42,404 nt of DNA, taken from positions 1 through 42,404 of the forward strand of contig NZ_BOMS01000089.1 of NCBI RefSeq assembly GCF_016862315.1, read 5' to 3'. Positions 17,736 to 25,350 of the stretch are shown here, in pieces. Origin of the DNA: Actinoplanes palleronii. GTDB lineage: Bacteria > Actinomycetota > Actinomycetes > Mycobacteriales > Micromonosporaceae. The position numbers and the translations under genes are program-made. The notes below the pieces were generated by a model, which was given only the letters and a program-made list of their open reading frames with translations, was not told the origin of the DNA and ran no database searches. Numbering within the stretch: position 1 is the stretch's first letter; each line of letters starts with the position of its first letter.

Positions 17736-18108
17736 GGACGGGAACCCACGGCCCGGGTCCGGGCCCGAGAAGCACGGCGACACGCCGAGAAAATCTGTGG
17801 CCCAAATGCTAGATATTCTGGCGAGTACTGGTTAGTGTTCTTCTTGTCGAACACAGAGATCGCTGAAGACGCAGACGATCGGACTGAGCGTCAAGCAGGG
17901 CCCGGCACCACGTCGTGGCTCGCTCGGTCCAGTGATTGAGAACGACGCAAGGCAGGTAAGACCCTGACGTAAGTCCAGGTCAGGGCGGATCTGGTGGGGC
18001 CGATGCAGGTTCAGGGCCGCACCGGGAAAGACCGCCTGTCGCACGTGCCCGGGGCCATGAAGTCGCGTGGGGTTCCGGCACCGGCGGGCAGCAGTATCGG
18101 AAGAAGAG

Positions 18109-18173
18109 GAAAGGGAGGGCTGGACACCGTTGGATCGCCCGCTTCCCGAGCGCAGTTCACCTCTGGGGCGGAC
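18109..18173 (+). repeat. Dispersed 65-bp direct repeat, copy 1
   Basis: Aligns without gaps to 25153-25217 with 51 of 65 bases equal, including the shared block TTGGATCGCCCGC and the ending CTGGGGCGGAC. The copies are in the same orientation and frame the 18.3-25.1 kb gene island. Confidence 0.6.
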
Positions 18174-18310
18174 ACCGAAATTCCATCGTACGAAAGGTGG
18201 TCTCCGGTCACGCTTACGCGATCCTCGCACCGCACGCTGCTCATGGCGGCCGGTGTGGAAACGACAAGCCGACGACCCCGTCGGTAAATGGTGGTTCGAC
18301 CTGTAAACCC

Positions 18311-18338
18311 GGGCCCCGGCGCATCAGCGCCGGGGCCC
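18311..18338 (-). terminator. Hairpin terminator after Trypco1 gene
   Basis: Perfect 12-bp inverted repeat GGGCCCCGGCGC / GCGCCGGGGCCC with loop ATCA, 34 bases past the stop of the minus-strand Trypco1 gene. Confidence 0.85.
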
Positions 18339-18372
18339 TCGTCCATGCCCTGCCCGACGACAGATGCGGGCA

Positions 18373-18723
18373 TCACCGCTTCGTGTCGCGCCCCCACTCC
18401 AGGGTCACGGTGAAGTTCGCCTCGGCCGCCGACTTGGCCAGCATCACGCCCAGTTCCCCGGAGACCTTCACCTGCATCTGGACGATCACCTTGTCCGGCG
18501 CCGTCGGCATGCTGGTCAGCCGGTTGATCGCCATCTCGCCGAAACGCCGGATCTGATCGATCGACTCCTCGACCCGGCCGGCCAACCGGCGGGCGTCGTC
18601 GGCGCGCCCGACCGGGCGAGGGTCGGCCGCGAACGGCGAGCCGTTGGTGGGGCCGGGCACGTCCGGCTGGACGGCGAGCAGTTCGCCGTTGCCGTACATC
18701 AGGACGCTGACCTGCTCGGGCAT
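18373..18723 (-). CDS. Trypco1 (trypsin-co-occurring domain 1) protein
   Basis: A 116-residue single-domain protein. The C-terminal pattern VIVQMQVKVSGELGVMLAKS followed by AAEANFTVTLEW is that of trypsin-co-occurring domain 1, a small beta-rich domain found beside trypsin-like proteases in bacterial conflict systems. The N-terminus is a strand (VSVLMYGNGELLAVQ), then a helix (ARRLAGRVEESIDQIRRFGE). The ATG follows AGGAG at 6 nt; the frame extends upstream but overlaps the lipoprotein gene. The neighbouring gene two positions upstream encodes the expected trypsin-like protein. The domain is thought to be a substrate or adaptor of the protease, which is inference from co-occurrence. Confidence 0.85.
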   Translation of the reverse strand: MPEQVSVLMYGNGELLAVQPDVPGPTNGSPFAADPRPVGRADDARRLAGRVEESIDQIRRFGEMAINRLTSMPTAPDKVIVQMQVKVSGELGVMLAKSAAEANFTVTLEWGRDTKR

Positions 18724-18731
18724 GAATTCTC

Positions 18732-19277
18732 CTACTGATGGTTGGGGTCGGCCGGGATCGGCGGGGTGATGGTCAGCGTGGTGCCGGTCAGGGTGGCGGT
18801 GTGCCGGCGCGACGGGGCGCTCGGGCAGCACTGGGCGTCGCTGCCGGCGTACTGCGGCAACTCCAGCCGCACCGATGTGCCGTCCTGGCCGAGGATCTCG
18901 TACCGGCCGCCGTGCGTGGTGCCGGCCAGCCGGCCCTCGTCGAAGAAGAAGACCTGCTGGTAGCCGCCGTCAGCGCTGCCCGTGCCGACCGCGAGGAACG
19001 CCCGCAGCGGCCCGGGCGGCACGGTCGCGGGCTCGTCCGCGGTGAACCCCTTGCGGCGGATCTCGGCCAGCACGGCCCGGTAGTCGAACGGGGCGCGCGA
19101 CGCCGGGGCGGCGCTGGTCTGCACGCCCCAGCCCGGAGCCTGCCGTGGCGCCGGTTCGGCCTTCGCCGACGAGCAGCCGGCCAGCGCCAGCGCCACGCTC
19201 AGCAGGGATCGACCAGCCAGGGCACCGGGCCGAGACGCTCCCGTGCCCGGTCCTGATGGGACGTGGTCATCGCGCAC
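18732..19277 (-). CDS. LppP/LprE-like lipoprotein
   Basis: A 181-residue exported lipoprotein. The lipobox LAGC has its Cys at about 35, after the hydrophobic stretch SLLSVALALA. The mature part (about 65-180) resembles the LppP/LprE family of actinomycete lipoproteins: GGYQQVFFFDEGRLAGTTHG and a CC pair in GSDAQCCPSAP. The start is probably the GTG at 19277, because GGAGG stands 8 nt before it; an ATG five codons earlier is the alternative. Either start overlaps the end of the large protease gene by about 80 bases, so the two are translated from one transcript. It is 8 bases upstream of the Trypco1 gene. Function is unknown. Confidence 0.75.
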   Translation of the reverse strand: MRDDHVPSGPGTGASRPGALAGRSLLSVALALAGCSSAKAEPAPRQAPGWGVQTSAAPASRAPFDYRAVLAEIRRKGFTADEPATVPPGPLRAFLAVGTGSADGGYQQVFFFDEGRLAGTTHGGRYEILGQDGTSVRLELPQYAGSDAQCCPSAPSRRHTATLTGTTLTITPPIPADPNHQ

Positions 19278-22200
19278 AGCTGTTGCCTCCATAGGTCGAC
19301 GTCGGTCGGGTACACCTCGACCGCGCCGTGGCGCACCACGGCGAACCGCTTGCGGTCGTGGGTGAGCAGCACGTGCCGGGCCTCACCGGGCACGCGGGCG
19401 GAGCCGTCGGCCGGCCACAGCCGGTCGAGGTCGGGTGACAGCCCCCAGTCGGCGAGCACCCGCGGCCAGCCGGCCACCGAGTCCGCGTCGTCCGAGGACA
19501 GCGGGCGCGAGGTGAACTGACCGACCGCGCCGGTCGCCTCGGCCGGTGCGGCCGGCGGGTCCCGGTCGAGCACGTTCCGGCCGAGATCGACCTCGTCGGT
19601 GCCGCCCTCGCCGATCACGACCGCACGGTCCGGTGACGGAAAGACCACGTTGCGGGTCTCACCGCCGGACATCGGGCCCCAGGCCGGACCGGTGGTGCCG
19701 CGGTCGACGTCGAGCAGCTGGAACCCGGAACCGTCCGGGGCGACCACCGCCACCTGGCTGGATGCCGGCCTGGCCGCCAGCACGGTGGTTCCCGACTCGC
19801 TGCGCCCCGCCGCGGACGACAGGGTCAGGTGCCGTGGCGGCGCACTGCCCAGCCTGGCCGGATAGATCAGAAGATCGTCATTCGATCGTACGACGATCCG
19901 GCCGTCCCCGAGCACGGTGAGCGCCGAGCGCGGTTCCCCCGGATCCACCTCGGCGGTGACCACGGCTGTCCCGGTGCGCCGCAACCCGGGCAGCTCGTAG
20001 CGGCTGACCTCGAAGGTGGCCGCCGTGCCGGGCCGGGCCAGCAGTGCCACGAACGAGCCGTCCGGGGCCATCTCGGCCGTCCCCCGGTCCCCCGGCGTGC
20101 CGGTCTGGTCCACCGTCACCGCCGCCCGCGCGGAGCCGTCCGGGTTCAGCAGCTCCAGCACGTTGTCGTCGTGCAGCGCGAGCAGGGTCCCGTCGGGGCG
20201 GAACCGGGCGAACGAGATCTCCGCCGTGCTCCCGGGCGGCCGGGCCGGTGGCCGGATCACCCGCACCACCCCGTCGCCGGCCGCCGCGATCAGGTCACCC
20301 ACCGCGTAGGGGCCGTCGGCGTCCGGGCGCCCCGGCGCCTCGGCGAGCTGCCGCGCCCCGTCGAACAGGAAGATCCGGTGCATCGTCGGGAACCCGGTGC
20401 CGACCTGCTCCCCGGTCACGTTGTCGACGCAGAGCACCCGCCGGCCGCTGACCGCCGCGGTCAGACGCCCGCACCGGCCCTGGACCACGGCCGGGTACCG
20501 GCGGCGGGTCACCGGGTCGAGCAGCTGCTGGGAGTTGTCCTGGAAGTGGGCCAGCAGGGTCGGTGTCCCGAAGACCACGTGGTCCGGCGACGCGGCGGGG
20601 CGCATCGCTCGCACGGTGGTGGTGCCGGGCTTCCACAGCAGCGGTTCGAAGCCGTCCGACAGGCCGTCGCCGTCGGTGAGCCCGGCCACGACCCAGCCGC
20701 CGGGGCTGAAGCCGAGGTGCTCGATCGGGAACGGCACCCCACCGCGCAGAGCACGGTTCCAGGTCGTACCGGAGCTCAGGTCGACGACGCGTACGGCGCG
20801 GGACCGGTCGGCCACCGCGGCCAGCCGGTGTCGCGGGCCGTCGAAGGCGAGCGCGTGCACCGCGGTGCTCTCGCTGTCGGTGCTGGCCGGCCCGGTCAGG
20901 CGCCGCACGACCGCCCAGTCGGCCGCCGCCCGGACGGTGATCTGCCCGGTCCGGTCCCCGGTCGCCACCAGCGTCCCGGCCGCGGCCAGCGCCGTGACCC
21001 CGGTCTCGTCGACCACCCGGCGCGGACCGTCCGGGCCGATCCGCCAGCCGGTCAACCGGCCCGCGGTGTCGGCGATCAGCACCAGGTCCCCGGCGACGGC
21101 CAGCTGTGCGACCGGGCCGGTGACCGGCAGCAGGGCCGTCGTACCGGCGTTGTCGAGCAGGTCGTCGAGCACCGGCCGGATCGTGTCGGTGCGGCCGCGG
21201 GCCCGGGCGGCGGCCAGCTCCAGGATCGTCCGGGTCGCCTCGTCGGTACGGCCGATCTGCGCGGCGGCGCGCTGCAACCCGTCGGCGGTGCGGTCCCGGG
21301 CCACCGGGAACAGCACCGTGACCGCGGTGACCAGCAGCAGTACCGCCCCGGCGGCGCCGGTGGCGACCGTGCGCCGGACCCGGCGCTGCCGCTGCTCGTG
21401 GGCCAGCGAGGCGCGGATGAACTCCTGCTCCACCGCGGACAGATCGCCAGGGCGCTCGTGCAGCCAGCCGCGCGCCGCCCGCAGCATCACCCCGCTCAGC
21501 AGCGCGTCCTTGGCCCGCCCGGCGATCCAGTGGCGCAGCGCCGACTCCAGCTCGGCGTGCCACCGCCGGAACGCCCGGTCCGCGGCGATCCAGTCGCGCA
21601 GCCGCTGCCAGTGGATCAGCAGCGCGTCGTGGGCGAGCCGCACGCTGAGCTGGCCGTCACGCTCGCTGACCGTGATCAGGCGTTCGCCGGCCAGGCGCTG
21701 GGCGACCGGCCAGTACCCGGGTGGCAGGTCCTCGACCGGCACGGTGGCCCGGGTGTCCTGCAGCGCGTCGTCGCCGACCCGGACGAGCCGGGTGAGCAGC
21801 CGCGGCGCGATCCGGCGCAGGTCGGTGCCGAGCCGTCGCAGGGCCTCGTCGCCGATCCGGGTCAGGATCCGGGCGACTCCGCCCAGGCGGAAGTAGTCGT
21901 CCGGACCGATCGGCGAGTCGGTGGCCCGCTGCCACAGTTCGCCGGCGGTGAGCTCGATCAGGGGCAGCAACTGCCCGGGTACGCCGTCGGTCGCGGCCGT
22001 GGCGTCGGCGACGATCCGGGCGACGGTCTCCGGGGCGAACCGTACGTAGCCGCTGAGCTCGGCCGGGCGCCGGATCGCGGTGGCGAGCTGCTCGGGCCCG
22101 AGCGGCGCGAGCACGAACGGCTGCTCGACCAGCGGCGCGGGCAGGTGGGTCGTGGCCATCGGCAGGTAGTCGTGGCGGACACAGGCGAGCACGCGCATCC

Positions 22201-23314
22201 GGTACCCGCCGCCGGCGGGCCGGTCGGCGGTGTGCGGCAGCAGCAGTGCGAGCAGCTCACGTGCCGTCGCGGGGTCCTGGACCAGCAGCTCCTCCAGCTG
22301 GTCGATGATCACCACGAGTGGGGCCGGCAGCGCGCTCAGCACGTGGCCGAGGCCGTCCTCACCCAGCAGCCCGGCCAGGCGGGCCGCCGCTTCGGGGCCG
22401 GATCCGCCGGTCAGCGGCAGCAGCGCGTCGGCCAGCCGCGCCGCGCTCGACAGCGCCGGGGCGCCGGCGTCGACGTACGAAACAAGGTGATTTTGATCTT
22501 TGAGGGTGGGCACCAGGCCCGCTCTGACCAGCGACGACTTGCCGACACCGGGCCCGGCCAGGACCAGGGTGACCGGATTCGCCCGCACCCGGGCGGTGAG
22601 CAGGGCGGTCTCCCGGTCCCGGCCGAAGAACCACTCGCGGTCCGCCTCGTCGAAACAGTGCAGGCCCCGGTACGGCTGCGGGGGCCGGCAGGCCTCGGCC
22701 AGCTCCGGCCACATCCGGTGGATCTCGCTGAACGGCAGCGCGTAGGCGGTCTGCCAGCCCAGCCCCTGCTCGCTGCTGAGCACGATCCCGAACGCGGCCC
22801 GATGCGCGGGCGCCCACAGCGGGCCGCCGCTGTAGCCGGAGACCACGCCCATGCGCGAGCGCGGGTCGACACCGAGCTGGATCAGCCCGCCCGCGGTCAC
22901 TCCTTGGCAGGTGGTCTCCAGCCAGAACCCGGCCTCCCGGTTCTCCGGCACGCCGAACAGCCGGAACGTCGTCCCGGCGGGCGGCACCGTGCGCAGCACC
23001 GGCGCGGGTCGCACCCCGGCCGGCGGTTCGCTGTCGAGCACCAGACCGGCGAGGTCCCCGGTGAGCTGCGGGCGTTCGGGGGCGAAGAACCTCACCCGGG
23101 CGACCCGCTCCTCCCCCGGCGCGACCAGCGGGAAGTCGATACGGACCGGGTCGCCGTCGCGCGGCTCGCGGCCCAGCGCGAAGCTGACGTTGTGCCCGGC
23201 CGTGACCACGTGCCGAGCCCCGACCAGCACGGCCGCGCCGACCGGCACGCCGTCGCGTTCCCGCAGCACCCGGACCACGGCCACCTGGCTGGGCTCGCGC
23301 AGCAGCCGGGTCAC
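19199..23314 (-). CDS. Trypsin-like protease/STAND NTPase/beta-propeller protein
   Basis: A protein of about 1,371 residues. Residues 1-200 are a trypsin-like serine protease with the triad H41 (VVTAGHNV), D87 (TGDLAGLVLD) and S162 (SGYSGGPLW). A STAND-type NTPase follows, with Walker A GPGVGKSS (254-261) and Walker B VVIIDQLEELL (D338). After a winged-helix-like region comes a membrane helix at about 645-670 (AGAVLLLVTAVTVLF). The rest is a beta-propeller with WD40-like blades. This is the layout of NTP-dependent signalling proteins that sense invasion or damage and release a protease. Start is uncertain: GTG at 23314 or 23323, or a TTG at 23386. A Trypco1 gene downstream supports the role. 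Confidence 0.9.
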   Translation of the reverse strand: MTRLLREPSQVAVVRVLRERDGVPVGAAVLVGARHVVTAGHNVSFALGREPRDGDPVRIDFPLVAPGEERVARVRFFAPERPQLTGDLAGLVLDSEPPAGVRPAPVLRTVPPAGTTFRLFGVPENREAGFWLETTCQGVTAGGLIQLGVDPRSRMGVVSGYSGGPLWAPAHRAAFGIVLSSEQGLGWQTAYALPFSEIHRMWPELAEACRPPQPYRGLHCFDEADREWFFGRDRETALLTARVRANPVTLVLAGPGVGKSSLVRAGLVPTLKDQNHLVSYVDAGAPALSSAARLADALLPLTGGSGPEAAARLAGLLGEDGLGHVLSALPAPLVVIIDQLEELLVQDPATARELLALLLPHTADRPAGGGYRMRVLACVRHDYLPMATTHLPAPLVEQPFVLAPLGPEQLATAIRRPAELSGYVRFAPETVARIVADATAATDGVPGQLLPLIELTAGELWQRATDSPIGPDDYFRLGGVARILTRIGDEALRRLGTDLRRIAPRLLTRLVRVGDDALQDTRATVPVEDLPPGYWPVAQRLAGERLITVSERDGQLSVRLAHDALLIHWQRLRDWIAADRAFRRWHAELESALRHWIAGRAKDALLSGVMLRAARGWLHERPGDLSAVEQEFIRASLAHEQRQRRVRRTVATGAAGAVLLLVTAVTVLFPVARDRTADGLQRAAAQIGRTDEATRTILELAAARARGRTDTIRPVLDDLLDNAGTTALLPVTGPVAQLAVAGDLVLIADTAGRLTGWRIGPDGPRRVVDETGVTALAAAGTLVATGDRTGQITVRAAADWAVVRRLTGPASTDSESTAVHALAFDGPRHRLAAVADRSRAVRVVDLSSGTTWNRALRGGVPFPIEHLGFSPGGWVVAGLTDGDGLSDGFEPLLWKPGTTTVRAMRPAASPDHVVFGTPTLLAHFQDNSQQLLDPVTRRRYPAVVQGRCGRLTAAVSGRRVLCVDNVTGEQVGTGFPTMHRIFLFDGARQLAEAPGRPDADGPYAVGDLIAAAGDGVVRVIRPPARPPGSTAEISFARFRPDGTLLALHDDNVLELLNPDGSARAAVTVDQTGTPGDRGTAEMAPDGSFVALLARPGTAATFEVSRYELPGLRRTGTAVVTAEVDPGEPRSALTVLGDGRIVVRSNDDLLIYPARLGSAPPRHLTLSSAAGRSESGTTVLAARPASSQVAVVAPDGSGFQLLDVDRGTTGPAWGPMSGGETRNVVFPSPDRAVVIGEGGTDEVDLGRNVLDRDPPAAPAEATGAVGQFTSRPLSSDDADSVAGWPRVLADWGLSPDLDRLWPADGSARVPGEARHVLLTHDRKRFAVVRHGAVEVYPTDVDLWRQQLCAMTTSHQDRARERLGPVPWLVDPC

Positions 23315-23428
23315 CGGTGGCACTCGGCGGCGGCGCTCATTCTGGACATCGCGTCCCAGGATCGGGCGGGGCCGAGATCCACTCAAGACACCCGGTGCGC
23401 TTTACCTCGATCGTGGGGGCGCGGCGCC

Positions 23429-23507
23429 CGGGGCCGCAGCCCGGGGCCGGGTTCGCCCATCAGGCCGGGACCTGGGCGAACCGGCTCACCGCGGCCGCGC
23501 CCACCGT
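23429..23507 (-). pseudogene. Remnant of a secretion accessory gene 3' end
   Basis: Seventy-nine bases match the 3' end of the accessory gene at 25361-25440 with 70 of 80 positions equal and one missing base. On the minus strand it reads TVGAAAVSRFAQVP, then is thrown out of frame by the missing base. It stands alone between the protease gene and the DUF1963-like gene, with no other part of the parent gene near. Confidence 0.75.
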
Positions 23508-23569
23508 TGTAGCCGCGAGTGCTGACTCACCCGCGCCCCGGCCGGCCGATCACAGGGTGCAGCGATCCT

Positions 23570-24556
23570 TCAGCGAACGCGGATCGGCCATTCGGGACAG
23601 GCCGTGCACACGAAGATGCGCAGACCGTCCTCGTTGCCGGCGGTCACGCCGGTGGGCTTGGTGAGCACCGTCCATGCCGGATCGCCCCACGACTCCGGCA
23701 CGTGTGCGTCCTCGACCGGAAACCAGGCCGCGCCGCGATGCTCGCTGGAACTGATCGTCAGCAGCAGATCCATCGGTGAGTGGCAGCCGTCGCAGAGCAT
23801 CGGGATGAGGCCGGTGACTCCCCAGCTCGGGTAGCCGCCGACTTTCCACCCTGGCGCCCGCGACACCGAGGAATACGACTCCTCCCCGTACTGCCGGCTG
23901 TCCTCGAAGGCCCGGACACGCTCTCCGAGGTCATCGGGCAGCTCCTCGTCATCGGGGAACTCCACCACCTGCTCGGGGTGCACCACACAACGGCGTGGCA
24001 GGTAATGCTCTTCACTCGCCGTGACCGGTGGTGCGGCAGGCAACACGTTGACGACGCTGCGCTCCTGGCGCCATCGCACCTCGATCGCGGGACCCGAGTG
24101 CTCGCCGTGCGTGTTGGGACACCACAGCACCTGCAGCATGTCGGTGCCGGGCGGGCACCGCACATCCGGGATGTCACCGGCGCGCAGCTGCGCCACCGGC
24201 ACCAGTGGCCCCGGCTGCACCTGCACCGTGCTTCCTCGCAGGAAAGAACCCGCGTCCGTCGTCGTGTAGCCCGCGAACCCGGGCACCATCGTCGCCAAGC
24301 CCGCCATCAACTCGGGACTCGGCGTCGACAGCGGCGGCACCGGCGGCACCGGCGTCTCGGTCGCCACGACATGCAGTTCTTCACAGGTCGGCCACGGCTC
24401 CTCAGCGGGCCAGAGCAAAAGACCGCCGACGTGGCTGTCCGAGCGGTCCGGCTCGCCCCGCCTCGGGTGCAGTCGCGTCGCCGTCTTCGCGAACGCGCTG
24501 AGGCCGGGGAACAGCGCCGGGAGATCCAAGGGCGGCACCGGCGAGGTCCGAGTCAC
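23570..24556 (-). CDS. DUF1963/YwqG-like protein
   Basis: A 328-residue protein of probable cytoplasmic location. Features resembling the DUF1963/YwqG group include GGLLLWPAEEPWPTCEELHV near the start, two Cys-containing turns (MLCDGCHSPMDLLLTISSSE and FVCTACPEWP) and the ending ESWGDPAWTVL followed by NEDGLRIFVC. The four cysteines could bind a metal. The chosen GTG before TRTSPVPPLDLP is the first plausible start after noncoding-looking sequence. It follows the DUF6998-like gene by 41 bases, so the two are probably co-transcribed. Function is unknown; such proteins occur often in variable islands. Confidence 0.7.
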   Translation of the reverse strand: MTRTSPVPPLDLPALFPGLSAFAKTATRLHPRRGEPDRSDSHVGGLLLWPAEEPWPTCEELHVVATETPVPPVPPLSTPSPELMAGLATMVPGFAGYTTTDAGSFLRGSTVQVQPGPLVPVAQLRAGDIPDVRCPPGTDMLQVLWCPNTHGEHSGPAIEVRWRQERSVVNVLPAAPPVTASEEHYLPRRCVVHPEQVVEFPDDEELPDDLGERVRAFEDSRQYGEESYSSVSRAPGWKVGGYPSWGVTGLIPMLCDGCHSPMDLLLTISSSEHRGAAWFPVEDAHVPESWGDPAWTVLTKPTGVTAGNEDGLRIFVCTACPEWPIRVR

Positions 24557-24597
24557 AGCAGCGACCGTACTGCGCGGACGAGCACGTCGTGGCGGGA

Positions 24598-25125
24598 TCA
24601 GGCGAAAAGCGCCAGCATCGACCGCTGCTCCGGCGTCAAGGGCAGCAGGGCGTTCGGCCCCGGGGTCGGGTAGAGCTGGGCGGCGGTCAGATCCGCTGCC
24701 CGCACGCTGGTGGCGACACCGACCTTGACACCCCGAGCCGCGAACCCGGCGAGCAACGCTGGCGCATCGAACAGGTACACCGCCGAGATCCACCAGCGGT
24801 GGTGGTGCACAGCGCCGGACGGCTTCGCGGGCCCACTCAGGACGAGGTAGTACTCGCACGGATGTGGACTGATGTCGATCCCGGCGGCGGCACTGCCGTA
24901 CGCCTTGATGTTGACTGTCCGGTCCTTGAGCGGCCCGGAACGGAACCAGCCGTCATGACCGGCCTGAATCGCAGTCGCCGCGAGCCTGATGTCGAACACG
25001 GCGGCGGCGATGAACTCGCCCACGTCACCCTGCCGGGCGGACCGGCGGGTGATCCCGGCGATCCGCTGCTCGATCTCATCGCGCTCACGCAGCAGACCAG
25101 CGAGCTCCGCCAACCCCTCATCCAT
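24598..25125 (-). CDS. DUF6998-like protein, nuclease-like motifs
   Basis: A 175-residue protein resembling the DUF6998 family. After a helical start (LAGLLRERDEIEQRIAGI) comes VGEFIAAAVFDIRLA, then AGHDGWFRSGPL and RTVNIKAYG. This E ... GxD ... VxIK spacing looks like the core of PD-(D/E)XK nucleases, though the residue before the lysine pair is Asn rather than Glu. Later segments are YYLVLSGP, YLFDAPALLAGFAARGVKVG and LLPLTPEQRSML. There is no signal peptide. It sits 225 bases beyond the end of the secretion operon and upstream of the DUF1963-like gene. Nuclease activity is inference from motif spacing only. Confidence 0.7.
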   Translation of the reverse strand: MDEGLAELAGLLRERDEIEQRIAGITRRSARQGDVGEFIAAAVFDIRLAATAIQAGHDGWFRSGPLKDRTVNIKAYGSAAAGIDISPHPCEYYLVLSGPAKPSGAVHHHRWWISAVYLFDAPALLAGFAARGVKVGVATSVRAADLTAAQLYPTPGPNALLPLTPEQRSMLALFA

Positions 25126-25152
25126 TGACCGACACTACCGCCGGGAATTAGA

Positions 25153-25217
25153 GAAAGGTCGGGCTGAACACCCTTGGATCGCCCGCCTCAAGGACTCAGT
25201 TCGAGCCTGGGGCGGAC
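25153..25217 (+). repeat. Dispersed 65-bp direct repeat, copy 2
   Basis: Partner of 18109-18173 (51 of 65 bases equal, no gap, same orientation). It lies between the DUF6998-like gene and the end of the secretion operon. Its origin is not recognised. Confidence 0.6.
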
Positions 25218-25293
25218 CGCTGAAGCGCGGGGGAACAGGTGGTGCGGATGCTCTACTGGTCAGGTCTGGGAACTACCCACTGACCACGATTGC

Positions 25294-25344
25294 ATGATCA
25301 CGATGCCGGGCGAGCTCGCCACCCTGCTGCTCAAACTCGGGTGA
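25294..25344 (+). pseudogene. Possible toxin/WXG-type N-terminal remnant
   Basis: A 16-codon frame, MITMPGELATLLLKLG, then a stop. The pattern PGEL..LL..LG is how many actinomycete type VII secretion toxin and WXG-like N-terminal domains begin. Nothing after the stop continues that domain, and there is no ribosome site. It is placed on the strand opposite to the secretion operon, just past its end. Confidence 0.3.
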
Positions 25345-25350
25345 CGAGGG

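Larger units (their letters stand above)
17736..18372. other. Intergenic region
   Basis: About 640 bases between the ADP-ribosyltransferase and Trypco1 genes, which converge here. It contains a weak GC hairpin at 17750-17765 (GGCCC/GGGCC), a short inverted repeat GTGTTC/GAACAC at 17835-17854, one copy of a dispersed 65-bp repeat (18109-18173) and a strong terminator (18311-18338). Open frames inside it lack ribosome sites and family resemblance, and I call none of them. Confidence 0.5.

Noticed and set aside
17835..17854. GTGTTC/GAACAC inverted repeat
   Set aside because: Only 6 bp with an 8-base loop and no nearby start; chance is a sufficient explanation.
17994..18306. Short open frames between the ADP-ribosyltransferase and Trypco1 genes
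   Set aside because: No ribosome sites, no family resemblance, and they cross the 65-bp repeat; an immunity gene could not be supported.
19829..23512. A 1,227-codon plus-strand open frame
   Set aside because: Antisense to the trypsin-STAND-propeller gene, whose motifs are clear. The plus-strand product is repetitive Arg/Gly/Pro/Gln without domains.
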